From: Firmicutes bacterium UBA3871 | GTDB taxonomy: Bacteria; Bacillota; Clostridia; Peptostreptococcales; Anaerovoracaceae | NCBI GenBank assembly: GCA_002392265.1 | Contig: DGGP01000153.1 | Span: 3,378-19,057, forward strand | Length of the DNA: 15,680 nucleotides | Direction of reading: 5' to 3' | Part shown: piece by piece, positions 13,041 through 15,680 of the stretch | How positions within the stretch are numbered: position 1 is the stretch's first letter | Layout: each line of letters begins with the position of its first letter | Made by a program: the position numbers and the translations under genes | The notes under the pieces: model-generated | The model's input: the letters and a program-made list of their open reading frames with translations, nothing else | What the model was told of the DNA's origin: nothing | Databases searched by the model: none

Positions 13041-15680
13041 TTACTCGCTCGCTGAGTCTCCGGATATATTATATATGTTTGCATCTGTGCCTGAAATATC
13101 AATATTTTCAGAGTTAATTGCCGCATCTGTGCCTTCAAATGCTCCATTTTCGATACTCAGCATTTCAGGGCTCATCATAAACATCCTTGTAGGCGCTGTT
13201 TCACTATAGACTACATCAATAAAAGGTGTATATTTTATGGTAATTTCATATTCCAAAACCGTTACCCAGCCATAGCCTGTATTGAAAAGACCTCCTGCAC
13301 CGTCCTGTAGCATTCTGGATATCTGCACATTATAGCGGAATCCGTCTGCCAGCCTTGTTTCAACCATTTGAAGCTTTGGTGGCGTATTTTTGTTTGTATT
13401 TTCAAGGACCTTCATACCCATGGTTGAAGGCACCGGAACTGTGTCATAACTGTTCCACCATCCAAAGCTGCCGCCCGGATAAGTAATCTCCTGCTCCTTA
13501 CCAAACACAGTCTCTGCCAGGAATTCGGTTCTCTGTGCCGAAGTACCTCCTGCTGCAGGATTAAACAGCGGATTAACGGTAAGCTGCTGGTATTCCATGC
13601 CAATCAGAACTTTAGTGCCCTTTGCATATGCATCATTCGAGCCTTCACCGCTTGAATATGAATAAGTACCGTTTCTGTATACATTATACACATCCACTCC
13701 GTTTGCAATGGCAGAGCTGAATATTGCTCCGTTGAAAGCACCGGTACTGCCGTAAAGTGCTTCTCTGATATCGTTTATAATACCTGAGAATATACCCGTA
13801 TATGTACGCACATTCTGGTCATTCACGTATGCCGTCTCGAGTGAAGGGAACGAGTCAAGGTAATAAAACCTTTCTATCATATTATTATCCAGCCACAGCA
13901 CACGAAGTCTCTCCATCTGCGATTTTCCCGTTCCGTCATTTCGCCAGATCGAGCTCATTTCGGACAGCTCATTTTCTCCCAAATCCACTTCCTCAACATT
14001 GGCCATTGCCGAAAGCGGCTCGAGTGAAATGGATGATGATACCGAATTCCTCAGGCCGATTCTCTTTGTGTTTGTCAGTAGCCTGATACCTGTCAGATTT
14101 GTAATATCCGCAGTTACCACTCCGCTGCTGCGAAGAGTCGGGATGTCAAAATTATCATTCTGTATTGTCAGGTTTACGCTCGGTATTACTCGAATCGTAG
14201 ATTCGTCTAAAGCCGAACATGTCGTACCGCCATAGGTGCTGTACATTGCGTTAAACAGCTGGTTATCAGGTACTGCACGCGAATTTGAAGCATCGCTCAC
14301 GATTCCCTGAATCGTAATTTCGGTATAATAATAGTCTTCAAGTGTGAGCGTCAGCTCTGCCTCCTCTGCCGGAGTCAGATGCCCGTTTTCTGCAATAAGC
14401 TGCGCACGGCGGGCATTCTTGCTGCTGCCGGAGGTGTTGATTCTCGACCATTCCTGACCATCAAATGAATACCAGTAGTAAATTCTGAACTTGTAATCGT
14501 CTGTCGTCAACCTCTTCGGATCTATCGCAAACACATCATCACTACGGTAAAGTCCGGCATTGTCCACTTCAGGATCATACACATGGCTCAGCGAAACATA
14601 CTGCGTCGCACCCGTGTCCACATCCTCTATCTGATACTGAACGTAAGGCTTTCTGCCGTTCGTGTTTGCCGGCATCGTGAACGATTTATATGTATAACTG
14701 TTATCTGTTTTAAGCTGCTTTAATGCATAATCGAGCTGCTTGTAGTAAGGATAGAAATCCTGCTCCACTCTCGGATTATAGTGAACACGGATAAACTCCA
14801 TGCCTATCTGCGCACTTTCACCACTACCGTATGAAAATGCCGCCTTCAGATAATAGTCCGGCGTCTCTGTATCCAGTGTTCCCCATGCGGATTCCTTTAC
14901 ACGCAGGAGCAAACCTCCTGCATTTTCAACAATCTCATAAGGAGCATCTTCCTCTTCAAAGGTATATTCAAACTTAGTCGGCGTAACATCTATGCCGTTA
15001 ACTCTGACCTGACCGCTCGTGACGAGCTGGTACTGGGTATATCTGTACACATCTCCAACCTGCGATTCAAGCTCGATTGTAAGATTCTGATTTTCATAAT
15101 CCTCACCGAGACCGGCCTTCAGAATGTCCCTCGTTGCAGATGCCGCATCCGAATCATTCATTATGAAAATCCTGATATCACCGCAAGGAGCATAATCGTT
15201 CATGCTCGAGTAAATGCGCAACCACGCATAGCGGGTCTCCACGTCAACATTCGTATTTAACAGGTATTGCCTGTTTCCGTTAAACGGCTTTAAAAGATAC
15301 GGCGGGTCGCTCTCAGAGTAGTTTCTCAGGTCGCTGAGGCATGTGCTGCCCGGTGCACCGCCCGCATCGTTAAACACTGCATAGCTGACGCTGCTGGCAT
15401 TGCCGCCTTGCTGAGGGTATGAAAAGTCTCCCGGCAGAACCATTCCGTCGCCGAAATAGTAAGTATCCGTCGTCTCTCCTTTGTACATGGAAAGCTCATC
15501 GCATACCATATTGAACATCGCAGTTCCCCACGCCGCCTTCTGGTCAAGCGTGATTATATGCACATCCCAGCTCTGCGAATAAGTACTGCCCGTTTCGGCA
15601 AATCGCAGAGCAAGAGTTATCGTCACATCTGAGTTTATACCGCTTTGTGCTGCCACCACTCCCGCATCACTCAGCACGGA
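13041..15680 (-). CDS. Very large surface protein with leucine-rich repeats; 5' end outside window
   Basis: The frame is open from the TAA at 13041 to the right edge, so at least 879 codons are present and the N-terminus is missing; the Met at 15677 is internal. Near the visible start, ITLALRFAETGSTYSQS (20-36, counted from that Met) resembles the C-terminal segment of the TasA-like protein encoded at 11585-12304. The middle is beta-rich with many Tyr and Asp and has no recognised enzyme motif. Residues about 526-623 (13809-14102) form three to four leucine-rich repeats with LxxLxxLxLxxN-like periods, e.g. VEEVDLGENELSEM and LRVLWLDNNMIERF. The C-terminus (GTDAAI, SGTDANIYNISG) has no membrane anchor, sorting signal or SLH domain, so it may be held by the partners encoded just downstream. 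A role in adhesion or as a fibre tip is inference. Confidence 0.8.
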   Translation of the reverse strand, partial: SVLSDAGVVAAQSGINSDVTITLALRFAETGSTYSQSWDVHIITLDQKAAWGTAMFNMVCDELSMYKGETTDTYYFGDGMVLPGDFSYPQQGGNASSVSYAVFNDAGGAPGSTCLSDLRNYSESDPPYLLKPFNGNRQYLLNTNVDVETRYAWLRIYSSMNDYAPCGDIRIFIMNDSDAASATRDILKAGLGEDYENQNLTIELESQVGDVYRYTQYQLVTSGQVRVNGIDVTPTKFEYTFEEEDAPYEIVENAGGLLLRVKESAWGTLDTETPDYYLKAAFSYGSGESAQIGMEFIRVHYNPRVEQDFYPYYKQLDYALKQLKTDNSYTYKSFTMPANTNGRKPYVQYQIEDVDTGATQYVSLSHVYDPEVDNAGLYRSDDVFAIDPKRLTTDDYKFRIYYWYSFDGQEWSRINTSGSSKNARRAQLIAENGHLTPAEEAELTLTLEDYYYTEITIQGIVSDASNSRAVPDNQLFNAMYSTYGGTTCSALDESTIRVIPSVNLTIQNDNFDIPTLRSSGVVTADITNLTGIRLLTNTKRIGLRNSVSSSISLEPLSAMANVEEVDLGENELSEMSSIWRNDGTGKSQMERLRVLWLDNNMIERFYYLDSFPSLETAYVNDQNVRTYTGIFSGIINDIREALYGSTGAFNGAIFSSAIANGVDVYNVYRNGTYSYSSGEGSNDAYAKGTKVLIGMEYQQLTVNPLFNPAAGGTSAQRTEFLAETVFGKEQEITYPGGSFGWWNSYDTVPVPSTMGMKVLENTNKNTPPKLQMVETRLADGFRYNVQISRMLQDGAGGLFNTGYGWVTVLEYEITIKYTPFIDVVYSETAPTRMFMMSPEMLSIENGAFEGTDAAINSENIDISGTDANIYNISGDSASE

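Overview
The window reads as chromosomal DNA of an anaerobic low-to-moderate-GC Firmicute, most likely class Clostridia. The signs are a division-cluster order of mraZ-rsmH-ftsL-class B PBP, a Bacillus-type OhrR, an SLH-domain surface protein, proteins with SipW/TasA-style N-termini, and strong sigma-A-type promoters. Every gene I can support lies on the minus strand, so the window is described here from right to left, the direction of transcription. I cannot name the species.

Right end to about 8541 (cell-surface operon): a very large secreted protein with leucine-rich repeats, whose 5' end lies outside the window, is followed at gaps of 33, 19 and 9 bases by two short proteins with an N-terminal membrane segment ending in YAW/YTW (TasA/CalY-like) and by an SLH-anchored protein with a long beta-rich repetitive stalk. 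A terminator-like hairpin follows. The set looks like the parts of a wall-anchored surface filament or adhesin.

8509-6527: a SerB-like HAD phosphatase and a class I aminotransferase that has its own extended -10 promoter. 6448-6265: a tRNA-Gly(CCC) with a near-consensus promoter and a terminator made from the edge of a 35-bp tandem palindromic repeat array (6146-6297).

6107-3546 (peroxide-defence operon): gpx, ohrR, trxA and trxB, with a strong promoter upstream overlapped by two adjacent OhrR-type operators. Together the genes would form a complete pathway: sensor (OhrR), thiol peroxidase (Gpx), its electron donor (thioredoxin) and the NADPH-dependent reductase.

3583-2934: about 650 bases without a gene. 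They hold a terminator-like hairpin, four copies of a roughly 40-bp palindrome with compensating changes, a G-rich 31-bp tandem repeat and an AT-rich stretch.

2933-1 (division and cell-wall cluster): mraZ, rsmH, ftsL and a class B penicillin-binding protein cut by the left edge. The mraZ promoter is covered by MraZ-type boxes repeating every 10 bp, and a perfect 15-bp inverted repeat with T-runs lies between ftsL and the PBP gene.
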